Source: Minisyncoccota bacterium
GTDB lineage: Bacteria; Patescibacteriota; Minisyncoccia; UBA6257; JAKLIH01
Length of the DNA: 27,634 bases
Assembly (NCBI GenBank): GCA_028691405.1
Contig: JAQUZI010000001.1
Span: 6,015 to 33,648 of the forward strand
Direction: 5' to 3'
A program made the position numbers and the translations under genes. A model generated the notes under the pieces. The model was not told the DNA's origin, did not search any database, and worked only from the letters and a program-made list of their open reading frames with translations. Position 1 is the stretch's first letter. Each line of letters opens with the position of its first letter. This document shows, in pieces, positions 7,204-15,779 of the stretch.

Positions 7204-7824
7204 ATGTCTTTCATATTAGCCGAAAAAATAAAAATGACACAATTGCCAGATGAAACAGTCGGAGCTATTCCTGTAACTGTTGTTGAAGCTGGCCCTATGA
7301 TTGTTATTCAAATTAAAACCGAAGAAAAAGAAGGGTATAATGCAATTGTTTGTGGTTTTCAATCTAGAAGAAGATTATCAAAAGCAGTTATGTCTGCTCT
7401 TAAAAAATTATTAGGAGAAAAAGCCCAAACTTTTAAATATATCCGTGAATTTAGAGTTGAAGATCCTTCTAAGTTTAATGTTGGTGATGAAATAACAGCT
7501 GATATTTTTAAAGAAGGGGATGCTGTTCAAGTGCAAGGTATTACCAAAGCTAAAGGGTTTCAAGGCGTTGTTAAAAGATATAATTTTCGTGGTGCGTCTA
7601 AAACACATGGAACCAAGCACGCATTAAGACAACCAGGCTCAATTGGCGACACAGGAATTCAAAGAGTTGCCAAAGGTAAAAAAATGGCTGGTAGAATGGG
7701 TGGAAAAACTCATTCTATGATAAATGTTAAAGTTGTAAAAATTGATAAAGAAAACAATTTAATATTTGTTAGAGGCTCAATTCCTGGCAGAAACAAAACT
7801 CTTCTTAAAATTATTTCTAAATAA
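7204..7824 (+). CDS. rplC: 50S ribosomal protein L3
   Basis: uL3 binds near the peptidyl transferase centre and helps begin 50S assembly. The 206-residue frame shows VQGITKAKGFQGVVKRY, then RGASKTHGTKHALRQPGSIG and GRMGGKTHSMINVKVV, all typical of L3, and ends in SIPGRNKTLLKI. It contains no TGA. It opens the long ribosomal cluster, 80 bases after rpsJ and five bases before rplD. The start is ATG after TTTTAAGATC, with no Shine-Dalgarno site. Confidence 0.97.
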   Translation: MSFILAEKIKMTQLPDETVGAIPVTVVEAGPMIVIQIKTEEKEGYNAIVCGFQSRRRLSKAVMSALKKLLGEKAQTFKYIREFRVEDPSKFNVGDEITADIFKEGDAVQVQGITKAKGFQGVVKRYNFRGASKTHGTKHALRQPGSIGDTGIQRVAKGKKMAGRMGGKTHSMINVKVVKIDKENNLIFVRGSIPGRNKTLLKIISK

Positions 7825-7829
7825 ATACT

Positions 7830-8477
7830 ATGAAATTAGATGTTAAAAATCAAAAAAATGAAGTAATTGAGCAAATTGAACTTAATGATAGTATTTTTAA
7901 TGTAAAGTTCAATCCAGACACAGTTCACCAAGTTTATACTTCAATGTTAAGCAATCGCCGTCAACCTTTAGCTTGCACCAAAGACAGATCAGAAGTTTCT
8001 GGTGGTGGTAAAAAACCATGAAGACAAAAAGGAACAGGTAGAGCTAGAGTTGGATCTAATAGATCTCCTCTTTGAAGACACGGTGGTGTTACTTTTGGCC
8101 CTAGACAAAATGAAGCTAATTTCAAAAGGGCAATCAACAAAAAGATGAAACAAAAAGCTTTAGCTATGGTTTTAAGCGCAAAGATAAAAGACAATGAATT
8201 GATTATTATCGATAAAATAGATTTGAAAGAAGATAAAACCAAAGAAATGAATAATGTTATGAGTAATTTTGTTGATATCAAGAAAAAGAATAATAGCTTA
8301 GCCTACATTATTGTTGATAATGGTAGTAAAAGCATTGTTCGTGCTTCTCGCAATATTCCTTTTATTTTTACAACTGTTGATAACTCAATTGATTTAGTAA
8401 CTTTATTGAACTACAAATATGTTATCATTCTAAAAGACTCGATTGAAAATATATCAAAAACAATTAAAAAAGATTAA
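7830..8477 (+). CDS. rplD: 50S ribosomal protein L4
   Basis: uL4 lines the exit tunnel and in some bacteria represses its own operon. The full 215-residue protein appears only when TGA at 8019-8021 and 8073-8075 is read as Trp. These give KKPWRQKGTGRARVGS and SPLWRHGGVTFGP, exactly matching the two invariant Trp residues of L4. This is among the strongest single-gene evidence for the reassigned codon. It starts five bases after rplC and ends nine before rplW. Confidence 0.97.
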
Positions 8478-8486
8478 AACGATTTT

Positions 8487-8876
8487 ATGTCACCTCTATT
8501 TGGTAAAAAAACAACAAAAAAAGAAGAAAAATCAAAACAAGAAGTAGTAGAAAGTAAAAAAGATGTTGATATTAAAGATGTTGATCTTTCAAATTTAAAA
8601 TTTGATACATATTTGCAGCCATATATTACTGAAAAAACAAATGATTTATCTACTCAAAATAAATACGTTTTCTTAGTTTTGAAAAGGATGAATAAAGTTA
8701 TGATAAAACGTCTAGTTGAAAAAAATTATAAAGTCAAAGTTGATAAAGTTAATGTTATATTCTTAACTGTTAGTCCGAAGAGACTTGGTTATATTAAACC
8801 AAAATCTCGTAAAGGTGGTTATAAAAAAGCCATTGTTACTCTTAAACCAGGTTATAAAATTGATTTAGCTATATAA
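8487..8876 (+). CDS. rplW: 50S ribosomal protein L23
   Basis: uL23 sits at the tunnel exit and docks trigger factor and SRP. The core begins near residue 40 with LQPYITEKTNDLSTQNKYVF and continues through KVDKVNVIFL to KKAIVTLKPGYKID. The first 38 or so residues are a charged lysine/glutamate-rich extension not found in the compact bacterial form, making the protein 129 residues instead of about 95-100. A later start is not obvious, because no ATG precedes the core closely. It ends one base before rplB. Confidence 0.95.
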   Translation: MSPLFGKKTTKKEEKSKQEVVESKKDVDIKDVDLSNLKFDTYLQPYITEKTNDLSTQNKYVFLVLKRMNKVMIKRLVEKNYKVKVDKVNVIFLTVSPKRLGYIKPKSRKGGYKKAIVTLKPGYKIDLAI

Positions 8877-8877
8877 T

Positions 8878-9717
8878 ATGAAAAAATTTAATCCAACAAC
8901 ACCAACTAAAAGACATCATATCGATATTGATCGTTCGATTCTTTCCAAGAAAGAACCATACAAGCCTTTAGTTAAAGGTTATAAACCAGCTCAAGGAAGA
9001 GATAGTAAAGGTAAAATATCGATGCGTCACAGAGGTGGGGCTGTAAAAAAGAATTATCGTTTGGTTGAATTTGGTCAAGTTCACAAAGGTGTTCCGGCTA
9101 AAATTGAATCAATTGAATATGATCCTTACCGCACTGCTTTTATTGCTTTAATTTTATTCAGTAATGGTGCTAGAGCTTATACTATTGCTACTGGAGGTTT
9201 AAAAGCTGGAGACTCTATTGTCTGTGATGATACTGCTCCATTCAAGATTGGCAATCGTGTTAAATTATATAGCATTCCTAGTGGTACTCAAGTTCACAAT
9301 GTTGAATTAAGACCAGATCAAGGCGGTAAACTTGCTCGTAGTGCTGGTTCATATTTGACTATGATTGGTTTAGAAGGCAACTATGCATATCTTAAAATGC
9401 CTTCAACTGAAGTTAGAAAAGTTTCAAAAAATTGTTTTGCTACTATTGGTACTACTTCTAACAATGAACACAATTTGATTAATGTTGGTAAAGCTGGTCG
9501 TAATCGACACAAAGGTATTCGTCCTACTGTTCGTGGTAGTGCTATGAATGCTTGCGATCACCCTTATGGTGGTGGTAAAGGTAAACATCCTCGTGGAACT
9601 AAAAGACCCAAAGATAAATGAGGAAATGTTACTGGCGGTCGTAAAACAAGAAAAGCAAATAAATATTCAAACAAATTTATTGTTTCTCGTCGTAAAACTA
9701 AAAAATCTAAGAAATAA
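8878..9717 (+). CDS. rplB: 50S ribosomal protein L2
   Basis: uL2 supports subunit joining and the peptidyl transferase centre. The 279-residue frame has family length with GRDSKGKISMRHRGGAVKK near residue 45, GGKLARSAGSYLT, the RPTVRGSAMNACDHPYGGG loop with the catalytically important His, and KWGNVTGGRKTRK. TGA at 9619-9621 encodes that W248, a conserved Trp position. Under the standard code the last 32 residues would be lost. It begins one base after the rplW stop. Confidence 0.97.
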
Positions 9718-9742
9718 TTAATAAATTATTTAACAATACATT

Positions 9743-10030
9743 ATGTCTCGTTCACTCAAAAAAGGTCCATACGTTGATGAAAAATTAATGCAAAAAGTTG
9801 CTAAAAAAACAGCCGGTGACAAAGAGCCAATAAAAACATGAGCTCGCGCTTCAACTATATCTCCAGAAATGATTGGCTTTGTCTTTAATGTTCACAACGG
9901 AAAAAACTTTATTGAAGTTAAAGTTGTTGAAGAAATGGTAGGTCATCGTTTAGGTGAATTTGCGCCAACTCGCAAATTTGTTAAACACGGTGGTAAACTT
10001 CAAAAAGCAGCTGAAAAAGGAAAAAAATAA
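9743..10030 (+). CDS. rpsS: 30S ribosomal protein S19
   Basis: uS19 is a 30S head protein beside S13. The 95-residue frame reads MSRSLKKGPYVD, then IKTWARASTISPEMIG, VHNGKNFIEV, EMVGHRLGEFAPTRKF. TGA at 9839-9841 encodes W33 in KTWAR, an invariant family Trp; under the standard code only 32 residues would be made, so the gene is easily missed. The 3' end is lysine-rich and stops at TAA. Upstream is TACATTATG with no Shine-Dalgarno site. Confidence 0.96.
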
Positions 10031-10057
10031 TTATATTAATATTAATAATTTTTTGCT

Positions 10058-10558
10058 ATGGAAATAACATCTTCATTAAAATACCTAAGAATAGCTCCTC
10101 GAAAAGTAAGATTAGTTACTCGTTTAATTAAAGGTTTAAGTATAGAACAAGCTGAGCAACAGTTAAAATATTCTCCTAAGAGATCTGGAGTTGATGTTTT
10201 GAAGTTATTAAAATCAGCTAAAGCTAATGCTATTCATAACCATCATATTGATCCTAAAGATTTGTATATTTCAAAAATCAATGTTACCGATGGACCAACA
10301 TTAAAAAGAACTAGGCCTAGAGCTAGAGGATCTGCTTATTTAATTCGTCATCGTTCTTGCCATATTGTTTTAACTTTGAAACCAATTGATGAGAAGAAAT
10401 TAAAGAAAATTGATGTTAAAGATATTGAAAGTAAGAACAAAACTAAAAAGAGAACAATAAACAAAGACAAAAATCAAATTCAAAGAAAAGAAAAAACTCA
10501 CGTTAAAGCGCAAAAAGGTCAAAATAAAAATATTATTCAAAGAAAAGTAATTAATTAA
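10058..10558 (+). CDS. rplV: 50S ribosomal protein L22 with a basic C-terminal tail
   Basis: uL22 lines the exit tunnel. The core, about residues 1-110, shows LKYLRIAPRKVRLV, ANAIHNH and the tunnel beta-hairpin around GPTLKRTRPRARGSAYLI followed by CHIVLTL. After residue 110 comes a tail of about 55 residues dominated by Lys, Asn and Gln with no recognised fold, taking the total to 166 residues. Such tails occur in some CPR and mollicute L22 proteins. It contains no TGA. It lies 17 bases before rpsC. Confidence 0.96.
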   Translation: MEITSSLKYLRIAPRKVRLVTRLIKGLSIEQAEQQLKYSPKRSGVDVLKLLKSAKANAIHNHHIDPKDLYISKINVTDGPTLKRTRPRARGSAYLIRHRSCHIVLTLKPIDEKKLKKIDVKDIESKNKTKKRTINKDKNQIQRKEKTHVKAQKGQNKNIIQRKVIN

Positions 10559-10575
10559 TACATTTAATTAGAATT

Positions 10576-11250
10576 ATGGCTCAACATATCAATCCAACAA
10601 TTAAAAGATTAGGCATAAACAAAAATTGAACATCACGTTGATTCGATTTAGGTAATTTTCCTTGAAAATTAGCTGAAGATCAGTTGATTAGACGCGATCT
10701 TGAAAAAATTCTTGAAAAAGCTCATTATCAAACAGTTGAAATTGAGCGCAAAGGAGATCGAATTAATGTTGTAATTTTTACTTCTAAACCTGGTATGATT
10801 ATTAAACATAAAGGAGAAGGTTTAGATGACATTAAAAAAGCTCTTGAAAAAAGTTTAAACAAGTTTAGAAGAAAAAATAAGATTTCTGATAAATACAGTA
10901 TTAGTATTAATATCGAAGAAGTTAAAAAACCATTTTTGTCTGCTCAAATTGTTGCCTTTGATATTCGTGATGACATTGAAAGAAGACTTCCTTACAGAAG
11001 AACAATTAAGAAGTATCTTGAAAGAATTATGTCTAACCGCGAAGTAAAAGGGGCAAAGATATATGTTACCGGTCGTTTGGATGGTGCTGATATCGCTCGT
11101 TCCGACTGGGTTAAAGAAGGTAAATTACCTTTAAACACCTTAAGAGCTATAATTGATTACGGAACTGTCTATACTCGTTGTACTTACGGAAAGATTGGTA
11201 TTAAAGTCTGAATATACAAAGGTGAGGCTTTTAAGAATAACAAAAAATAA
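10576..11250 (+). CDS. rpsC: 30S ribosomal protein S3
   Basis: uS3 forms part of the mRNA entry site. The gene starts at 10576 (MAQHINPTIKRLGI). The 224-residue protein needs four TGA codons as Trp: W18, W22, W30 and W212. The first two match the N-terminal NKNWTSRWF block of the family, and W212 matches KVWIYKGE at the C-terminus. A TGG codon encodes Trp in RSDWVKEG. The KH domain (FTSKPGMIIKHKGE) is intact. Under the standard code the gene would be fragmented and its first 36 codons lost. Confidence 0.97.
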
Positions 11251-11303
11251 GGTCAAATTAAATTTAAATCAGTAAAATTAATTATTTTAGTAAATAACAC
11301 AAT

Positions 11304-11714
11304 ATGCTAACTCCAAAAAGAACAAAACATCGAAAAGTGCAAAAAGGCAGAAGGCTTAAACGTGATTTTGAAAGTCGCGGAGTTTCACTTGAATATGGTC
11401 AATTTGGTGTTTGTAGTTTAGAAAACAAAAGAATAAATAGTCGCCAAATAGAATCAGCTCGTCGTGTTTTACTTCGTTTTATTCGTAAAGGTGGCAAAAT
11501 ATGAATTCGCGTTTTTCCTGATAAACCAATAACAAAAAGACCTCCTGAAAAACGTATGGGTGGAGGTAAAGGAGATGTTGATCATTATGCTTTTCAAGTT
11601 AAGCCTGGACGTATCATTTTTGAGTTAGATGGTATTTCTGAATCAGATGCTATGACTGCTTTAAAACAAGTTGGTTACAAACTTCCTTTTAAAACAAAAA
11701 TTATTAAACGATAG
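11304..11714 (+). CDS. rplP: 50S ribosomal protein L16
   Basis: uL16 is the late-assembling protein that positions A-site tRNA. The 136-residue frame shows MLTPKRTKHRKVQKG at the N-terminus, ESARRVLLRFIRKGGKIWIRVFPDKP in pieces around the TGA at 11502-11504 (W67), and RMGGGKGDVDHYAFQVKPG, the loop near the peptidyl transferase centre. W67 is conserved throughout L16. It ends with TAG, one of few TAG stops here, and is five bases from rpmC. Confidence 0.97.
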
Positions 11715-11719
11715 ATTTT

Positions 11720-11902
11720 ATGAAAATCAAAGATTTAAAAAATAAAGATACTAAATCATTAGTTAATATCTTAAACGAAAGCAAGCAAAAGCTAAATGTT
11801 TTAACTTTAAACAATCGTTTTGGAAAAGTCAAGAACTACAACGAACTTAGTGATTTAAAGAAAACTATCGCTCGTATTTTAACCATTATTAATAAAAAAT
11901 AA
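11720..11902 (+). CDS. rpmC: 50S ribosomal protein L29
   Basis: uL29 is a small two-helix protein at the tunnel exit, next to L23. The 60-residue frame starts MKIKDLKNKDTKSL and contains LNNRFGKVKNYNELSDLKKTIARILTI, the second helix typical of L29. It lies between rplP and rpsQ as in the standard S10 order. No TGA. The short length and low conservation of this family make position the strongest support. Confidence 0.94.
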   Translation: MKIKDLKNKDTKSLVNILNESKQKLNVLTLNNRFGKVKNYNELSDLKKTIARILTIINKK

Positions 11903-11922
11903 TTTATATATAAAACTGTTTT

Positions 11923-12174
11923 ATGAATATTTCGAAAGTTCAAAAAAGACAACTAAGCGGGGTGATTACATCAGCTAAAATGGCGCTGACTGCTGTAGTT
12001 GAAGTAACCAGACTAAAACAACATCCTTTATATCATAAATACTACAAGACTTCTAAACGATATAAAGCTCATAATCCTGATAATAAATTTCAACCAGGCG
12101 ACAAGGTTATTATTGAAGAAACTAGACCTATTTCTAAAGATAAATCCTGAATTATTGTTGAAAAACTTAAATAA
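11923..12174 (+). CDS. rpsQ: 30S ribosomal protein S17
   Basis: uS17 is an early-binding 30S protein of the OB-fold type. The 83-residue frame shows SGVITSAKMALTAVVEV, HPLYHKYYKTSKRYKAHN and PGDKVIIEETRPISKDKSW. TGA at 12148-12150 encodes W76, the conserved Trp of the S17 C-terminal KSW motif; the true end is TAA at 12172-12174. A candidate internal promoter follows before rplN. Confidence 0.96.
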
Positions 12175-12182
12175 TCTAACCC

Positions 12183-12211
12183 TTGAAAATATATATTTTT
12201 TAGTGTATAAT
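12183..12211 (+). promoter_or_regulatory. Candidate internal promoter before rplN
   Basis: TTGAAA (12183-12188), 17 bases, and a perfect TATAAT (12206-12211), within a 62-base gap between rpsQ and rplN, larger than most gaps in this cluster. The position marks the junction of the classical S10 and spc operons, where bacteria such as E. coli have a separate promoter. Confidence 0.6.
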
Positions 12212-12236
12212 TAACTTAATTACTTAATTTGTTATT

Positions 12237-12605
12237 ATGATACAACTTCGTTCAATATTAAAAGTAGCTGATAACAGTGGAGCACAAACAATTCGCTGTA
12301 TTCAAGTCAAAGGCGGTCATTGACATCGTTATGGCCAATTAGGCGATATTATTGTTGCCTCTGTTCAAACAGCTAAACCAAGAAAAACTGTCAAGAAAAA
12401 AGATGTTGTTAAGGCTGTTATTGTACGTCAACGCCGTAACTATAAAAGAAAAAACGGTACATATATAAGTTTTGATGATAACGCTGTTGTTATTATCAAT
12501 GATAAGAAAGAACCGGTCGGTACTCGTATTTTTGGTCCTATTCCTCGTGAAATCAAAGATATGGGGTATAATAAAATTATTGAATTAGGACCGGAATTAG
12601 TTTAA
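12237..12605 (+). CDS. rplN: 50S ribosomal protein L14
   Basis: uL14 is at the subunit interface, bridging to helix 44 and later binding RsfS. The 122-residue frame has exact family length and begins MIQLRSILKVADNSGAQ, with VKAVIVRQRRNYKRKNG, the DDNAVVIIND strand and GTRIFGPIPREI. TGA at 12321-12323 encodes W29 in GGHWHRYG. Under the standard code only 28 residues would be made, so the gene is easily missed by ordinary gene finders. Confidence 0.97.
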
Positions 12606-12615
12606 AACAATAATT

Positions 12616-12942
12616 ATGGAAACTAAAACAAAATTAAAAATAAAGAAAAACGATAAAGTGGTAATTCTCAAAGGGAAAGATAGATCTAAAACTGGGAAAG
12701 TCATTAAAGTTCTACCTGATATCAACAAAGTTCTTATCGAAGGCTTAAATCTTTGTAAAAAACATAACAAGCCTAGAAAAGAAGGAGAGGTTGGTCAAAT
12801 TATCGAAATTCCTAAGCCAGTTAACGCTTCTAACGTTGCTATTATCTGTCATCATTGCAATAAACCAACTCGTATTGGTTACATTATAGAAAAAGGTAAA
12901 AAATACAGAGTTTGCAAAAAATGTAATAAGAAATTAGATTAA
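12616..12942 (+). CDS. rplX: 50S ribosomal protein L24 with zinc-ribbon cysteines
   Basis: uL24 initiates 50S assembly. The 108-residue frame has the KOW motif at KNDKVVILKGKDRSKTGKV and the KHNKPRKEG loop. Its C-terminus carries a CHHC pair and a CKKC pair 18 residues later, the four-cysteine arrangement seen in many bacterial L24 proteins and likely to bind zinc. It lies 10 bases after rplN and four before rplE. Confidence 0.96.
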   Translation: METKTKLKIKKNDKVVILKGKDRSKTGKVIKVLPDINKVLIEGLNLCKKHNKPRKEGEVGQIIEIPKPVNASNVAIICHHCNKPTRIGYIIEKGKKYRVCKKCNKKLD

Positions 12943-12946
12943 TATT

Positions 12947-13522
12947 ATGAAAATATCATATACTGATAATTATACAAATAAAGCTAAACAAGCTTTCAAA
13001 AAAGAATTTAACCAAGACAATGAATTGTCCATTCCTAAAATAACTAAAGTTTGTATTAATTCAGGCATCGGCAAGATATTAGCTAGAACTGATGGGAACA
13101 ACGATAATATGATTCAAGATTTTAGTGATAAATTAGCTCGTATTACTGGCCAAAAACCAAAAATTTGTAAAGCTAAAAAGTCAATTGCTGGTTTTAAACT
13201 AAGAGAAGGAAGTATAGTTGGTTTAAATGTTACTTTACGTGGTAAAAAGATGGCTGATTTTATGGACAGACTTATTAACATTGTTTTTCCTCGTACCCGT
13301 GACTTTTGAGGTATTGATCGTAAAAATTTTGACAAAACCGGTAACTTAACTATTGGTATTACTGAAATGAATGCATTTCCTGAATTATCATATGATGTTA
13401 TTAAAGCAGGGTTTGGCGTAGAAATTAATTTTGTTACTAACACTGATTCTAAAGAAAAGTCGATTAAATTGTTTGAAGCTTTAGGTTTTCCACTAAAACC
13501 GATTACTCCTTCAAAAAAATAA
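12947..13522 (+). CDS. rplE: 50S ribosomal protein L5
   Basis: uL5 binds 5S rRNA in the central protuberance. The 191-residue frame shows ITKVCINSGIGKI, ITGQKPKICKAKKSIAGFKLREG, GLNVTLRG and VFPRTRDF, then GIDRKNFDKTGNLTIGI. TGA at 13307-13309 encodes W121 between RDF and G; many L5 proteins have Arg there, so this position alone is not diagnostic, but the frame continues cleanly to FGVEINFVTN and a TAA stop. Confidence 0.96.
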
Positions 13523-13559
13523 TTAAATTTGAAAATTAAATTTACTTAAATTTATATTC

Positions 13560-13745
13560 ATGGCAAAAAAATCTACAATTGCAAGAGCTAAAAAAACACC
13601 AAAATTCAAGTCCAGAAAAGTAAATCGCTGTTTTAACTGTGGTCGAAAAAGAGGCTATATGAGAGACTTCGGTCTATGCCGTATTTGTTTTCGCGAATTA
13701 GCTTCTAAAGGTGAAATCCCAGGAGTTAAAAAATCAAGTTGATAA
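13560..13745 (+). CDS. rpsN: 30S ribosomal protein S14, zinc-binding type
   Basis: uS14 type Z is the 61-residue zinc form. The CFNC and CRIC pairs flank 12 residues, then FRELASKGEIPGVKKSSW follows. The final Trp is encoded by TGA at 13740-13742 and translation stops at the TAA immediately after. The terminal KKSSW or KKASW is characteristic of this family, so the TGA is decoded as Trp even though it looks like a stop. The start follows TTATATTC. Confidence 0.97.
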
Positions 13746-13768
13746 TTAACTTAAAATAAATATATATT

Positions 13769-14161
13769 ATGACTATTTGTGATCCAATTAGCGACATGTT
13801 AATTCGCATTAAGAATGCTGTACGTGTTGAAAAAGAAAAAATTATTTTACCTTCATCAAAAATTAAAATAGAAATTTTGAAGGTTTTGAAGAAAGAAGGG
13901 TATATTAGTGATTTTTCTATTTCAGCCAAAGATAAAAAATCTTCTATTGAAGTCGTACTTAAGTATGGTAAAGACAACGTATCATACGTTCAAGATGTTA
14001 AACGCATTTCAAAGCCAAGTAAAAGAGTATATATCAAATATCCTGATATTCATACTAAAACCCAATCTACTGTTGTTTTATCTACCCCTAAAGGCATTAT
14101 GCCTGCTAAGGTAGCTAAGAAACAACGTCTTGGCGGAGAAGTATTATTTGAAATATTTTAA
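13769..14161 (+). CDS. rpsH: 30S ribosomal protein S8
   Basis: uS8 is a central assembly protein of the 30S platform and the repressor of the spc operon in E. coli. The 130-residue frame has MTICDPISDMLIRIKNAVR, KISIKYP-like VYIKYPDI, STPKGIMPAKVAKKQRLGGEVLFEIF, the conserved C-terminal loop, and family length. No TGA. It precedes rplF by 10 bases. Confidence 0.97.
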   Translation: MTICDPISDMLIRIKNAVRVEKEKIILPSSKIKIEILKVLKKEGYISDFSISAKDKKSSIEVVLKYGKDNVSYVQDVKRISKPSKRVYIKYPDIHTKTQSTVVLSTPKGIMPAKVAKKQRLGGEVLFEIF

Positions 14162-14171
14162 ACTTTTTACT

Positions 14172-14717
14172 ATGTCCAAAATAGGCAAACAACCAATAAA
14201 AATACTAGATGATGTCAAAGTTGAATTTGACGAAAGTAAAAGACTTTTAACCATTACTGGTCAAAAAGGAACATTAACTCATACTGTTAGTAATGATGTT
14301 GTGATTGAAATAAAGCAAGAAGATAAAGAAATTGTTTTAACTCCACGAAAAGAAGGTCGTGAATTTTTTGCTATCTGAGGAACAGAAAGAGCTCTTATTA
14401 ACAATTGTATTATTGGTGTATCTGCTGGTTTTGAAAAGCGCTTAATTATTGAAGGGATTGGCTATAAAGCTGAAATCAAAGGCACAACCCTTGTTTTAAA
14501 TGTTGGTTATTCTCACCCTGTTGATTTAGAAATACCAAGCGATTTAACCGTTACAGTTGATAAAACTATTATTAGTATTTCCGGTATATCTAAAAAATCA
14601 GTTGGCGATTTTGCTGCTTTAATTCGTATTCAAAGAAAGACAAATCCATACTCAATGAAAGGTATTAGATATGAAGATGAAAGAGTCGTTAAAAAGAGTG
14701 GTAAAAAAGCAGCCTAA
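14172..14717 (+). CDS. rplF: 50S ribosomal protein L6
   Basis: uL6 lies near the factor-binding site. I chose the ATG at 14172 (MSKIGKQPIKI), the family start; an in-frame ATG at 14130 would add an overlap with rpsH and has no support. The 181-residue frame contains AIWGTERALINN, with W69 encoded by TGA at 14376-14378, GVSAGFEKRLIIEGIGYKAE, and the C-terminal NPYSMKGIRYEDERVVKK signature. Identification is secure. Confidence 0.97.
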
Positions 14718-14749
14718 AATATTAAATTAAATATTTTAATAAATCTATT

Positions 14750-15109
14750 ATGCAAAATATAGCAAAAATTACAAAAGAAAAAAGAGCAAGAGTTCATAAC
14801 CGTATTAGATCAAAGGTTTCTGGTACAAGCAATAGGCCTCGTCTATCTATATTCAAATCTAATAATCATATTTACGCTCAAGCTATTGATGATGAACAGC
14901 AAAAAACATTAGTTTCTGCATCTGATCTTGAATTAAAAGATGTTAAAGATAAAAAATTAGCTAAAAGTATTTTAGTTGCTCAAAAATTAGTTGAAAAGCT
15001 AAAAGATAAAAAAATTAATGAAATAGTTTTTGATCGCGGTGGATTTAAATATCATGGTCGTATAAAAGTTTTAGCCGACGAATTGCGTAAATTAGGAATT
15101 AAATTTTAA
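14750..15109 (+). CDS. rplR: 50S ribosomal protein L18
   Basis: uL18 binds 5S rRNA together with L5. The 119-residue frame shows KEKRARVHNRIRSKVSG, RPRLSIFKSNNHIYAQAIDD, and the C-terminal FDRGGFKYHGRIKVLADELRK in sections, all characteristic. It has no TGA. It lies between rplF and rpsE, with only two bases before rpsE. Confidence 0.97.
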   Translation: MQNIAKITKEKRARVHNRIRSKVSGTSNRPRLSIFKSNNHIYAQAIDDEQQKTLVSASDLELKDVKDKKLAKSILVAQKLVEKLKDKKINEIVFDRGGFKYHGRIKVLADELRKLGIKF

Positions 15110-15111
15110 TT

Positions 15112-15756
15112 ATGAAGACAAACGACAATATTAAAACAAACGATAATACCAAAAAAGATATTAAAAAAGATAGTTTTGGTCCAAAAAAACCTTTTGAAAG
15201 AAATAGAAGAGAGGGGGGAAGAAGACCTTCTTCTAGCAGTAATTTTGTTAAAAAAACTACCGATTTTGATCAATTAATTGCTGACATTAGACGTGTTACT
15301 CGTGTTACTGCTGGTGGTAAACATATGAGTTTTAGTGTTACTATGCTACTTGGCAATAACAAAGGTAAAATCGCTATTGGTACAGCTAAAGGTGTTGATG
15401 TTCCAAAAGCTATTGATAAGGCTAAAAAGGAAGCTATGAAAAACATTGTTACTGTTCCTATTATTAATGATACCGTACCATTTAAAACTGAAGGTAAGTT
15501 TTGTGCTAGCCGCATTTTAATCAAACCAGCCAAAGAAGGTAAAGGTGTTATTGCTGGTGGCGTTGTTCGTAATATAATGATATTAGCTGGAATTAAAAAT
15601 GTTACTTGTAAAATATTAAGTGGTTCTCATAGTGCTATTAATAATGGTAAAGCAACAATCGAAGGTTTAAAACAAATAGCCCGTATTTACAATCTTGAAA
15701 ATGAAAAAAATAACATAAAAGTCGAAGCTAAAACTACAGAAGACGAAGAAAAATAA
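15112..15756 (+). CDS. rpsE: 30S ribosomal protein S5 with N- and C-terminal extensions
   Basis: uS5 contributes to mRNA unwinding and decoding accuracy. The core starts near residue 54 (LIADIRRVTRVTAGGKHMSF), followed by NNKGKIAIGTAKGVDVPKAI, KPAKEGKGVIAGGVVRNI and SGSHSAINNGKATIEGL. A polar, basic N-terminal stretch of about 50 residues and an acidic lysine-rich tail of about 20 give 214 residues against the usual 165 or so. It starts two bases after rplR. The next gene is rplO; no rpmD lies between. Confidence 0.96.
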   Translation: MKTNDNIKTNDNTKKDIKKDSFGPKKPFERNRREGGRRPSSSSNFVKKTTDFDQLIADIRRVTRVTAGGKHMSFSVTMLLGNNKGKIAIGTAKGVDVPKAIDKAKKEAMKNIVTVPIINDTVPFKTEGKFCASRILIKPAKEGKGVIAGGVVRNIMILAGIKNVTCKILSGSHSAINNGKATIEGLKQIARIYNLENEKNNIKVEAKTTEDEEK

Positions 15757-15779
15757 TTTAGCATATTAAATTTATTAAA

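Noticed and set aside
14130..14171. Upstream start of rplF overlapping rpsH
   Set aside because: The L6 family begins at MSKIGKQPI, corresponding to 14172; the extension would have no counterpart and overlaps the rpsH end in another frame.
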